9,882 nucleotides of DNA. Origin: Pseudomonadota bacterium (GTDB taxonomy: Bacteria; Pseudomonadota; Gammaproteobacteria; Acidithiobacillales; Acidithiobacillaceae). Position numbers and translations under genes: made by a program. Positions 1 through 7,181 of the stretch are shown here, one piece after another. Position 1 is the first letter of the stretch, and each line of letters starts with the position of its first letter. Location: positions 1 to 9,882 of the forward strand of contig JAKAVW010000093.1 in assembly GCA_021827445.1 (NCBI GenBank). Direction: 5' to 3'. The notes below the pieces were generated by a model. That model was given only the letters and a program-made list of their open reading frames with translations, was not told the origin of the DNA and ran no database searches.

Positions 1-2
1 AT

Positions 3-1001
3 TTTCTCCGCCAGGCGGCCAATGATCCGCAAATCATCGGTATCAAGCAGACGTTGTACCGCACCACCCCGGACTCTCCCATCATTGATGCGCTGATAGA
101 AGCGGCGATGGCTGGCAAACAGGTCACTGCCGTGGTCGAACTCAAGGCCCGCTTTGACGAAGCCAATAACATCCAGATGGCGGAGCGCCTGGAAGAGGTG
201 GGTGTGCAGGTGGTATACGGCGTGGTCAATCACAAAGTGCATGCCAAAATGATATTAGTCTTGCGCCGTGAGGAGGATGGAATTCGCCTCTACGGGCATC
301 TGGGTACTGGCAATTATCATCCCCGCAATGCGCGGATTTATACCGATCTCAGCCTGCTCACCGCAAATCCTGACATCACGGCGGATATGAATGATCTGTT
401 CATGCACATCACTGGCATGGGCAAGGCGCCGCAACTGCGTTGCCTGTTGCAAAGCCCCTTTACCATGTTCAGCGGAATACGTGATGCCATCGAGGCGGAG
501 ACCCAGCACGGCGTGAAAGGCCGCATCATCGCGCGGGTGAACGCGCTGGTCGAACCAGACCTGATTCGCACCCTGTACCGAGCCTCCCAGGCTGGGGTAG
601 AAATCGACCTGGTGGTACGCGGCGCCTGTGCCTTACGTCCCGGCATACCGGGCGTCTCTGAGCATATCCGGGTACGTTCCATTGTCGGTCGTTTTCTCGA
701 ACACAGCCGCGTCTATTACTTCGGGAATGACGGATCTCCCAAGCTTTGGATGTCAAGTGCCGACTGGATGGGGCGCAATTTCTTTCGCCGCCTGGAAGTG
801 GCGGTACCTATTCTCGACCCTGACTTGCGCGCACGCGTACTCAGAGAAACCCTTCAGCTGTACCTGGAAGATGACTGTAACGCCTGGGCCATGCGTGCCG
901 ATGGTGCTTATGATTTTCTGCGCAAAACCCCGGACGCCGCCTGTAAATCGGCTCAGGACCGCTTACTGGAACACTACGACAGGAGTAACCACCATGCGTG
1001 A
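3..1001 (+). CDS. ppk: Polyphosphate kinase 1, C-terminal part (5' end outside window)
   Basis: The enzyme makes inorganic polyphosphate from the terminal phosphate of ATP through a phosphohistidine intermediate. The reading frame is already open at base 3, with typical PPK1 sequence (IIGIKQTLYRT) ahead of any start codon, so the gene begins upstream of the window. What is visible are the two C-terminal phospholipase-D-like catalytic domains. The motif KVHAKM contains the histidine (codon 240-242) that aligns with the autophosphorylated His435 of E. coli PPK. LEHSRVYYF contains the second conserved histidine (codon 702-704, E. coli His592). LYGHLGTGNY, ARIYTDLSLLTA and SSADWMGRN are further family signatures. 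Both key histidines are present and the frame is intact to the TGA at 999-1001, so the visible part looks functional. The next gene begins 12 nt later, and a CHAD polyphosphate-binding gene follows that, which supports a polyphosphate operon. Confidence 0.96.
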   Translation, partial: FLRQAANDPQIIGIKQTLYRTTPDSPIIDALIEAAMAGKQVTAVVELKARFDEANNIQMAERLEEVGVQVVYGVVNHKVHAKMILVLRREEDGIRLYGHLGTGNYHPRNARIYTDLSLLTANPDITADMNDLFMHITGMGKAPQLRCLLQSPFTMFSGIRDAIEAETQHGVKGRIIARVNALVEPDLIRTLYRASQAGVEIDLVVRGACALRPGIPGVSEHIRVRSIVGRFLEHSRVYYFGNDGSPKLWMSSADWMGRNFFRRLEVAVPILDPDLRARVLRETLQLYLEDDCNAWAMRADGAYDFLRKTPDAACKSAQDRLLEHYDRSNHHA

Positions 1002-1017
1002 CAGGGTTTCGTCGTGA
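994..1017 (+). other. Possible 7-codon mini-ORF coupled to the parA-like start
   Basis: An ATG at 994 lies 8 nt after a strong AGGAG (981-985) and encodes only MRDRVSS before a TGA at 1015-1017. That stop overlaps the GTG start of the ATPase gene as GTGA. The ATPase start itself has no comparable ribosome site. The arrangement would let ribosomes load at 994, terminate, and restart at 1014. It could also be chance, or the trace of a one-frame shift in the original start. There is no evidence that the peptide itself has a function. Confidence 0.3.
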
Positions 1018-1652
1018 TCCGGGTGCTGGTGCTCAACAGTAAAGGAGGTTCCGGAAAAACGACAGTCGCCACCAACCTCGCCAGTTTGCTGGCACTGCGC
1101 GGCTCGGTACTTCTCGCTGACCTGGATCCGCAGCATTCGTCCAGCACCTGGGTCGAGCGGCGGTCGGAGCACTTACCAAAGCTGTCCGTCATGGCCGATG
1201 CTGATCGGGATTTCCGCGATTATCCGCCGAGTGATTTCGTCGTCTTTGATGCCCCTGCTGGTCTGAAAAAAAGGCGCCTGGAAGACATGCTGGATGAGGT
1301 GGGGGCGCTGCTGGTACCCATCGGTCCCTCTTCTTTCGATATGGATGCCAGCCGTCTTTTCCTGGAAAAACTGGATGAGATTAAACGCTTTCGCAAGGGT
1401 AAGGTGCGCATGGGTGTTATTGCCAACCGCGTGAATGCGCGTACCAAGGGCGGACAGCAACTGCAAATGTTTCTGGCAGATTTGCAGTTGCCGGTGGTGG
1501 CCACCCTGCGCGATAGCCAGCTCTATGTGCGGGCCTCGCAACAGGGCGCGGGCATAGCGGATTTGCGGACGACAGAAACCCGTGCGGAGTTACCGCAATG
1601 GGCGCAGATTCTGCGCTTTGTAATGGAGGGGGGACATGGAGCAAGAGCTTAA
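1014..1652 (+). CDS. ParA/MinD-family ATPase (orphan, no ParB)
   Basis: A 212-residue P-loop ATPase of the ParA/MinD (SIMIBI) class. Seen directly: a deviant Walker A, KGGSGKTT (residues 10-17), with the signature lysine at 10; the Walker A' segment LLADLDPQ (33-40); and a Walker B, FVVFD (75-79). Basic residues around 124-132 could serve nonspecific DNA binding, but that is inference. Family members dimerise on ATP and position plasmids, chromosomes, carboxysomes or other cargo on the nucleoid or membrane. The protein is short and lacks the N-terminal helix-turn-helix of plasmid ParA. No parB or centromere-like repeat is visible. The GTG start at 1014 gives a family-typical N-terminus (MIRVLVLNSKGG) but has only a weak ribosome site. 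The good AGGAG at 981-985 instead serves an out-of-frame ATG at 994. It lies between ppk and a CYTH-CHAD gene, whose start it overlaps by 17 nt. The class is sure; the cargo is unknown. Confidence 0.9.
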   Translation: MIRVLVLNSKGGSGKTTVATNLASLLALRGSVLLADLDPQHSSSTWVERRSEHLPKLSVMADADRDFRDYPPSDFVVFDAPAGLKKRRLEDMLDEVGALLVPIGPSSFDMDASRLFLEKLDEIKRFRKGKVRMGVIANRVNARTKGGQQLQMFLADLQLPVVATLRDSQLYVRASQQGAGIADLRTTETRAELPQWAQILRFVMEGGHGARA

Positions 1653-3105
1653 ACTACAGATACTCGATCCTTCCCCCGCCGCCTGGGAAAAGATTTATCA
1701 ACATCCTCTGCTGGCACTGGGCACAACACCCCCTTTGCCGCTTCACGCTCTATACTACGATAGTCGCGATGGTGCCTTGCAGCGCGCCAGACTGGCCTAC
1801 CGTGTGCGTCGGGAAGGGAAAGAGTGGGTAGCCACTCTCAAGGCCGAAGGCCAATCCACTGGCGGGCTGCATCAGCGTCCCGAATGGAACGTCACCGTTT
1901 CTTCCTCTGAAGTTGATCTTCGGGTATTTACTGACGCGGATGCTGCAGCGTTACTGGCACCCTTTTTGGATTTAGCGTTGCAAGTCATTCTTGAAACCCG
2001 TTTTGAACGGCTGGAGAGTCGGGTGGATCGCGCGGATGGCAGCCAGATTCTGGTCGCACTGGATCGCGGAGAAATCATTGCCAACGGCTTGCGCGAACCG
2101 ATTCTCGAAGTAGAACTGGAACTGGCAACAGGGGAGCCTGCCGCGGTATTGGAGATGGGCGCGGAGCTGTGCCACGATCTGCCGCTGTTGCCCGATGGGG
2201 AAAGCAAGCTGTTCCGGGGTTTGCGTCTCGCCGGGCTGATACCGGCCGATACCAGTGCGATGCGGGACAAAACACCACCGCTCCGCCGCCACGAAAACGC
2301 CGGAACGGCACTTAGCCGCCTGCTGATCCAGCAAAGTCAGCAGGCGACTGGCGAAGCCAGGCAGCATTGGGCCGCTAATAGCACGAAGACCTTTCATCAG
2401 TTGCGCAAAACCGTTCGCAGCCTGCGCGCCCTACTGCGTTTCTGCCGGGCTCTGGATGCTGATAACCGTCTCGGCGGTGCCCGTCGGGAATTGGCGGGCT
2501 GGTTTCACCAGCAAAATATACGGCGTGACCATGAAGTACTCGCCACTTATTGGGAGACATTGGCCATGGATACAGGCGCCGAAGTGGCCCCGCTGCAGAG
2601 TTGGCTGATGGTACAGGCTGAAGCAACGCATGCACATCTTGGCCAGTTCGCCGCCGCGACCCTGAAGCTTTGGGCGCTGCTGCTGCGTGCAGCGCTATAC
2701 AGTGATCAGGATCTGCAGCACTACGCGGAAATGCATTTGCGGCGTCAGGATCGCCAATTAATGGCTGCGGGAGATGCAGTCAAAACCGCCGCCAGTTTTC
2801 ACGCCTTGCGCATACGCATTAAGAACTGGCGCTATGTGATTCTGGCACTTGGCGATATGTGGCCCAGCAAAGACAGTAAAACCCTGCTCAAAATACTTTC
2901 CGCCTTGCAGGAAATCTCTGGTGCCATACATGACGCCGACATGGCAGGACAGCATCTGGCGGGGCTGGCTACCAGCCGCAAGCATGGACTCGCTTTCAGT
3001 GCGGGGCTGCTGGTAGGCTATCTTCATGCCCGGGAGAGCCGACAACACAAAAAATTCTCCAAGTATTGGGAGCGTCTGAAGGACGCCCCACGACCATGGG
3101 GCTAA
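1636..3105 (+). CDS. CYTH-CHAD protein, probable inorganic triphosphatase / polyphosphate-binding protein
   Basis: A 489-residue two-domain protein. The N-terminal CYTH (triphosphate tunnel) domain, about 1-200, opens with the defining ExExK motif (E2-Q-E4-L-K6). It continues with basic and acidic tunnel strands RLAYRVRRE (52-60), ATLKAEG (66-72), LEVELEL (157-163) and SKLFRG (190-195). The C-terminal CHAD domain, about 218-480, is helical and carries its conserved histidine/basic motifs FHQLRKTVRSLR (253-264), RRDHEVL (296-302) and FHALRIRIKNWRY (388-400). CYTH proteins of this layout, such as E. coli YgiF, hydrolyse inorganic triphosphate, and CHAD domains bind polyphosphate and go to polyphosphate granules. 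With ppk upstream, a role in polyphosphate turnover or granule organisation is likely. The start at 1636 has GGAGG at 1625-1629 and overlaps the parA-like gene by 17 nt, implying translational coupling. No clear hairpin terminator follows. Confidence 0.92.
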   Translation: MEQELKLQILDPSPAAWEKIYQHPLLALGTTPPLPLHALYYDSRDGALQRARLAYRVRREGKEWVATLKAEGQSTGGLHQRPEWNVTVSSSEVDLRVFTDADAAALLAPFLDLALQVILETRFERLESRVDRADGSQILVALDRGEIIANGLREPILEVELELATGEPAAVLEMGAELCHDLPLLPDGESKLFRGLRLAGLIPADTSAMRDKTPPLRRHENAGTALSRLLIQQSQQATGEARQHWAANSTKTFHQLRKTVRSLRALLRFCRALDADNRLGGARRELAGWFHQQNIRRDHEVLATYWETLAMDTGAEVAPLQSWLMVQAEATHAHLGQFAAATLKLWALLLRAALYSDQDLQHYAEMHLRRQDRQLMAAGDAVKTAASFHALRIRIKNWRYVILALGDMWPSKDSKTLLKILSALQEISGAIHDADMAGQHLAGLATSRKHGLAFSAGLLVGYLHARESRQHKKFSKYWERLKDAPRPWG

Positions 3106-3118
3106 TTCCCGGCAGTAT

Positions 3119-3460
3119 TTAATCCAGGCTCTCGCGATTGCGTTCGGTCATATGCGCAATCAAGGCAATTTCGTGGGCCAGGCAATACTGCGGCTCCGTC
3201 ACTTCCCACTCGCGTGCCTGCTCCAGATCATAGGTGTCAGTGTCGCAGACCTGCTCCAGTTGCTGACAGTTCATGCTCTCATTTAGGAAACCTACCACCT
3301 CGGCGATCTGATCATTACCCAGAACGCTGACGGCCTCGCCGAGTGTGAGATTTTCCTTGCCACTTAACTGCTCCGCAACTGCGATTGTCGCTGCATCCAT
3401 GCTTTCTTCGTGCTTCAGCATGAGTGCTCTGGCGAGGGCGCGTTGACGATCTATAGCCAT
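3119..3460 (-). CDS. Conserved-looking hypothetical protein, 113 aa
   Basis: I do not recognise this protein. It is small, acidic and probably mostly helical, with no signal peptide or membrane segment. It contains three cysteines (C65, C72, C93) and several histidines towards the C-terminus (H96, H103), without a clear CxxC or other metal motif. It is judged a real gene because it has a good ribosome site (AAGGAG at 3475-3470, 9 nt before the ATG). It also follows pepN in the same direction with a 38 nt gap, and no competing gene covers the interval. It is probably the last gene of the dsbG-pepN unit. It converges with the CYTH-CHAD gene, the stop codons being only 13 nt apart, with no obvious rho-independent terminator between them. 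Confidence 0.7.
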   Translation of the reverse strand: MAIDRQRALARALMLKHEESMDAATIAVAEQLSGKENLTLGEAVSVLGNDQIAEVVGFLNESMNCQQLEQVCDTDTYDLEQAREWEVTEPQYCLAHEIALIAHMTERNRESLD

Positions 3461-3498
3461 CTTTTCAGTCTCCTTAGGTGTGTGAATATATTCAATCT

Positions 3499-6129
3499 TT
3501 AAGTGGGATAAGAACGCTGTAGGACTTCTGCCAGATCGCGGGAAAGCTTGGGCTTACCCGCCAGCCTTTTCAAGGCTTCGCCCATAGCCTGCTGGCGTGG
3601 AGCATCGTAACGCTGCCAACGGCTCAGGGGCGTTGCCAGACGCGCCGCCGTCTGCGGGTTGAGATCATCAAGACGACAGATTTGTTCCGCGTAAAAGGCA
3701 TAACCAGAACCATCCGCCGCATGGAACACCGTGGGATTAGCGGCAAAGCCGCCGAGCACTGCGCGTACCCGGTTAGGTATCCGCCAATCAAAGGCGGGAT
3801 GCACGAGCAAGTGCTCTACCTGACTCAGTGTTTCCGGGCGTGGTGCGGCTGCCTGTATCGCAAACCATTTGTCAATCACCAGCGGATATTCATGCCACTT
3901 TCGGTAAAAGTCGAGCAGGACATCCTCGGCATCATGGTAACGATGTTGTACCAGCAACTGAAAAGCGGCCAAGCGGTCTGTCATATTGTCGGCCTGAGCG
4001 TATTGCTGGCGGGCATACAGGATCATCTCCTCATGGCCTTCAAGGTCGCTGGCAATCAGATAGCTGAGGGCCAGGTTACGCAGGCGTCGGTAACCGATAG
4101 ATAAACCGTCGCGCTGATAGTCCGCGGCGAGATTGTGATACAACCCCACCCACTCCGGTACGAACTGCGTGCCGATAGTGCGCATCAGCTCATCACGCGC
4201 GTGATGAATGGCCTCGACGGCGATCACCGGCATCTGCTCGCCGATATATTCCTCGCTAGGGAGAGAAAGCAGTTCGGCACGGAAAGCCGGGTCTATCTGT
4301 GCATCGCCTAAAGTCGTCGCGATAGCATGCCGCAGAGCGCCCGGCAGCGAGGCAACAGACGCATCAGCTACGGCGGCAAGTAAGGCTTTTACCGCAAGAT
4401 CCTGGGTACTCTCCCAGCGATTGAAGGGATCATCATCATGGCTAGCGAGAAAACTACGGGCATCATCATCTAATAGACTTTCGAGGCGAACGGGGGCAGA
4501 GAAGCCACGCAAAAGGGAGGGAATCACCGGATCAGGGAGGTTGTTAAAAGTCCATGACTGTTCAGCCCGCTCCATTAAAAGTATGCTTTCACTGTCAGTT
4601 CCGCCCAGAGGGACCCGTTGCCCCTGAGTGTTGAGCAGCGCCATACGCACGGGGATTGGCACCGGCTCTTTGACGGGCTGTCCAGGTGTTGCCGGGGTTT
4701 CCTGATGCAGAGTGAGGGTATAGCTGCGCAGGGTCGGATCGTAGCTGCCAGTCGCTCGCAGGATTGGCGTTCCCGCCTGGCTATACCAGCGACGAAAACC
4801 GGAGAGATCGCGCTGGTTGGCATCCTCCATGGCGGCGATAAAGTCTTCGATGGTGACCGCATGACCATCGTGTCGCTGAAAATAGAGATCCATGCCCTGG
4901 CGAAACTGTGCTTTACCCAACAGGGTGTGGATCATCCGCACCAGTTCGGCGCCTTTTTCGTAGACTGTCGCAGTGTAAAAATTATTGATCTCGGAATAGG
5001 CGTCGGGCCGCACCGGATGGGCAAGAGGACCAGCATCCTCCGGGAACTGGGCAGTGCGCAAACGGCGCACATCACCGATGCGCTGGACACCGCGGGAGTT
5101 CTGATCGGCACTGAACTCCTGATCGCGAAACACGGTCAGGCCTTCCTTGAGACTCAACTGAAACCAGTCACGCAAAGTCACCCGGTTGCCGGTCCAGTTG
5201 TGGAAATATTCGTGGGCGATGACTGACTCAATGCCCTGATAGTCGCTGTCCGTGGCGGTTTCCGGGCTGGCGAGCACATATTTAGCATTAAAAATGTTGA
5301 GGCCTTTATTCTCCATCGCGCCCATATTGAAGCTGTCGGTAGCGACAATCATATAACGGTCCAGGTCGTATTCCCGACCGTAGACCTCCTCATCCCAGCG
5401 CATGGCACGCTTGAGGCTGTCCATGGCCTGGGCGCAGGCGCCGGTATCACGTTCGGCCACATAGATTTCCAGCGTCACGTTCCGGCCGGAAGCAGTACGG
5501 TACTGATCGCGAACCACCGCCAGATCACCAGCCACCATGGCGAAAAGATATGCCGGTTTGGGATAAGGATCTTCCCAGCGGGCCCAGTGCCAGCCGCCCT
5601 CCTCGTCACCCGTGGCTATACAGTTGCCATTGGCGAGTAACACCGGGCAATTTTTTTGCGGGGCATGCAAGGTGACCGTGAAGCGGGCAAGGCAGTCGGG
5701 ACGATCCAGGGTGTAGGTAATGCGCCGGAAGCCCTCCGCTTCACATTGGGTCAAGAATTGCCCGCCCGCGTAATAAAGACCGGAAAGCGTGGAGTTGGCC
5801 GCAGGATGTATGCGCACGGTGCTCTCCAGAACGAAAGATTCTGGGGGACTCAGTAGCAACAAGCCCGCGTCAGTCAGTCGATATTCATGCTCTGCCAGTG
5901 TCCGGCCATCCCGCTGGAGGCTCAACAGCTCCAGAGACTCGCCATCCAGATGCAATTCGGTAACTGGAGCCGTAGTGATGCGTTGAAAATGGAGGCGGGC
6001 ATATACCTCGGTATTTTCCGGGTCCAAACGCAGATCAAGAGCGACTTCAGAGACCTGATATCTGGGTACTTTGTAGTCGCCACGCTGAATCACGGCTGCG
6101 TTTGTCCCGGGCATAGTCACTTCTGGCAT
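3499..6129 (-). CDS. pepN: Aminopeptidase N (M1 family zinc metallopeptidase)
   Basis: This is a cytosolic broad-specificity aminopeptidase that removes N-terminal residues from peptides late in protein turnover. At 876 residues it matches the size of E. coli PepN (870). Seen directly: the substrate-binding GAMEN motif (residues 270-274) and the zinc site HEYFH (306-310) with the third ligand E329 in LKEGLTVFRDQ, which is the exact HEXXH-X18-E spacing. The N-terminal beta domain precedes it, and a long C-terminal helical region ends in LQRSYPT. No key residue is missing. The first ATG (6129) overlaps the end of dsbG by 13 nt and its GGAG lies only one base away, which is too close. A second ATG at 6114 (codon 6) lies 2 nt after the dsbG stop and may be the true start. 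Either way translation is probably coupled to dsbG. Confidence 0.97.
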   Translation of the reverse strand: MPEVTMPGTNAAVIQRGDYKVPRYQVSEVALDLRLDPENTEVYARLHFQRITTAPVTELHLDGESLELLSLQRDGRTLAEHEYRLTDAGLLLLSPPESFVLESTVRIHPAANSTLSGLYYAGGQFLTQCEAEGFRRITYTLDRPDCLARFTVTLHAPQKNCPVLLANGNCIATGDEEGGWHWARWEDPYPKPAYLFAMVAGDLAVVRDQYRTASGRNVTLEIYVAERDTGACAQAMDSLKRAMRWDEEVYGREYDLDRYMIVATDSFNMGAMENKGLNIFNAKYVLASPETATDSDYQGIESVIAHEYFHNWTGNRVTLRDWFQLSLKEGLTVFRDQEFSADQNSRGVQRIGDVRRLRTAQFPEDAGPLAHPVRPDAYSEINNFYTATVYEKGAELVRMIHTLLGKAQFRQGMDLYFQRHDGHAVTIEDFIAAMEDANQRDLSGFRRWYSQAGTPILRATGSYDPTLRSYTLTLHQETPATPGQPVKEPVPIPVRMALLNTQGQRVPLGGTDSESILLMERAEQSWTFNNLPDPVIPSLLRGFSAPVRLESLLDDDARSFLASHDDDPFNRWESTQDLAVKALLAAVADASVASLPGALRHAIATTLGDAQIDPAFRAELLSLPSEEYIGEQMPVIAVEAIHHARDELMRTIGTQFVPEWVGLYHNLAADYQRDGLSIGYRRLRNLALSYLIASDLEGHEEMILYARQQYAQADNMTDRLAAFQLLVQHRYHDAEDVLLDFYRKWHEYPLVIDKWFAIQAAAPRPETLSQVEHLLVHPAFDWRIPNRVRAVLGGFAANPTVFHAADGSGYAFYAEQICRLDDLNPQTAARLATPLSRWQRYDAPRQQAMGEALKRLAGKPKLSRDLAEVLQRSYPT

Positions 6130-6968
6130 GCTCCATTTTGCAGGTTACCAATGTGTGCAACAAAATCTTTGAGGTTTTCTTTGCTCAAGCCATGTGCCAG
6201 GGTGGGTTCACCTTTTTGATCACAGTAAATCATGGTAGGGGTAGCCATTTCACCACTCTCACTGAGCAACTTAGTGTTATTTTCTACTGCACTAATGATG
6301 GCTGTGCCAGGATTTTGGGCAGGCTTGATACCCCCCTCTTCCGTCGCTTCATCAAAGCCTTTTTCGTTCTCCGCCATAGCGATAGCAGGGTCCTTGGCAC
6401 CGAGAATGGCGGCGGCTCTGGGGCCGCTGCTCCTTTTGAGGAACGCCACCACCACATAACGCACCCTGAGCTTACCGGCGTCAATCAGTGGCTTGGCCTC
6501 TTCATAGAACTTGTGGCAGAAAATGCAGTCGGGGTCGACAAAAACAGTCATCTCCGGCCCGCTGGTACCCAGCACAAAGCTGTCGGCATGAGCCGCCTTC
6601 TTGGCTATAATCGCAGGACTCGCCGGCTTGGGAATCAGGCCAAGCTTCATCATCGCCGCATGCGCTTCGTCCTCACCTTGCGTATTCAGAACCGGACCGG
6701 CAATCAGATATTTGCCATCCGCAGTGGCAAAGGCAATAGTCGGATGTCCTCCCAGAGTCACTTCGATCCCTGTTAATCCGCCGGGGCCGGGGAACACCTT
6801 CTCGGCCTTGGCCTGCCCGTGGGTCACGGATTCCAGCAAGCTTTTCGCAGCGCTGAGGCTGACTTCCGTTTCCACACGGGGCGCCACCGCAAAACGCTCC
6901 ACGACGGCGCCGGTGAGACCTCCAATAATAAAAAGACCTATGGCCAACGCGATGGATTTTTTCTCCAT
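6117..6968 (-). CDS. dsbG: DsbG/DsbC-like periplasmic thiol:disulfide isomerase
   Basis: A 283-residue thioredoxin-fold protein of the DsbC/DsbG group, which repairs wrong disulfides or reduces sulfenylated cysteines in the periplasm. An uncleaved-looking hydrophobic N-terminus (about 5-23, after KK) suggests a membrane anchor or signal peptide with export to the periplasm. Residues about 35-125 resemble the dimerisation domain. The thioredoxin domain has FVDPDCIFCHKFY with the redox pair C148-x-x-C151, and the cis-proline loop ATPTMIY (P244). Strong resemblance to E. coli DsbG continues through the AAAILGAKDPA segment. Two additional cysteines (C249, C281) are present. The start has AAGGA at 6985-6981, 12 nt upstream, somewhat far. 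It is first in the leftward unit and overlaps pepN. DsbG rather than DsbC is favoured by that segment, but the gene name is by resemblance only. Confidence 0.85.
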   Translation of the reverse strand: MEKKSIALAIGLFIIGGLTGAVVERFAVAPRVETEVSLSAAKSLLESVTHGQAKAEKVFPGPGGLTGIEVTLGGHPTIAFATADGKYLIAGPVLNTQGEDEAHAAMMKLGLIPKPASPAIIAKKAAHADSFVLGTSGPEMTVFVDPDCIFCHKFYEEAKPLIDAGKLRVRYVVVAFLKRSSGPRAAAILGAKDPAIAMAENEKGFDEATEEGGIKPAQNPGTAIISAVENNTKLLSESGEMATPTMIYCDQKGEPTLAHGLSKENLKDFVAHIGNLQNGACQK

Positions 6969-7181
6969 GAATGAATACTGTCCTTATGTTTTGGTGAGAT
7001 ATGACGACGACATGTTGGGATTCTAAACCCGTGTCCATGGTAAAAGCCAGACGACCCCATCAGTAACGAGCCGCCCTTGATGGCGAATAGACCTAAAACG
7101 AAAGGGATCTTGACACCCTCCGGCTTTTATTCATACATTGGTTAAGATATTTATTGACTAACGTTTTTCGGAGGAGTCTTC
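6969..7181. promoter_or_regulatory. Divergent intergenic region between dsbG and the persulfide dioxygenase operon
   Basis: The 213 nt between two divergent starts carries no convincing gene. On the leftward strand TAGAAT (7025-7020) matches the -10 consensus at five of six positions, but no good -35 lies at the right distance, so the dsbG promoter is only a candidate. The rightward promoter is listed separately. The stretch from about 7125 to 7168 is markedly AT-rich compared with its surroundings and contains GTTA (7141-7144) and TAAC (7159-7162) as inverted arms. An operator for the neighbouring ArsR-type repressor would be expected here, but I cannot identify one confidently. Confidence 0.5.
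7110..7139 (+). promoter_or_regulatory. Candidate sigma70-type promoter of the persulfide dioxygenase operon
   Basis: A perfect -35 hexamer TTGACA (7110-7115) is followed after 18 nt by TACATT (7134-7139), which matches the -10 consensus at four of six positions. Transcription would start near 7146 and give a leader of about 36 nt before the ATG at 7182. The AT-rich segment just downstream is where a repressor could block it. Confidence 0.5.

Noticed and set aside
54..56. TTG at 54 as the start of the polyphosphate kinase
   Set aside because: Conserved PPK1 sequence continues upstream in the same frame to the window edge, so the gene is truncated by the window and does not start there.
1014..1652. 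ParA-like gene as part of a plasmid or chromosome partition locus
   Set aside because: No parB, no centromere-like repeats and no replication gene are nearby; both neighbours belong to polyphosphate metabolism.
3100..3120. Bidirectional terminator between the convergent CYTH-CHAD and hypothetical genes
   Set aside because: Only 13 nt separate the stop codons, and just a GGG/CCC pairing can be drawn, with no T-tract on either strand.
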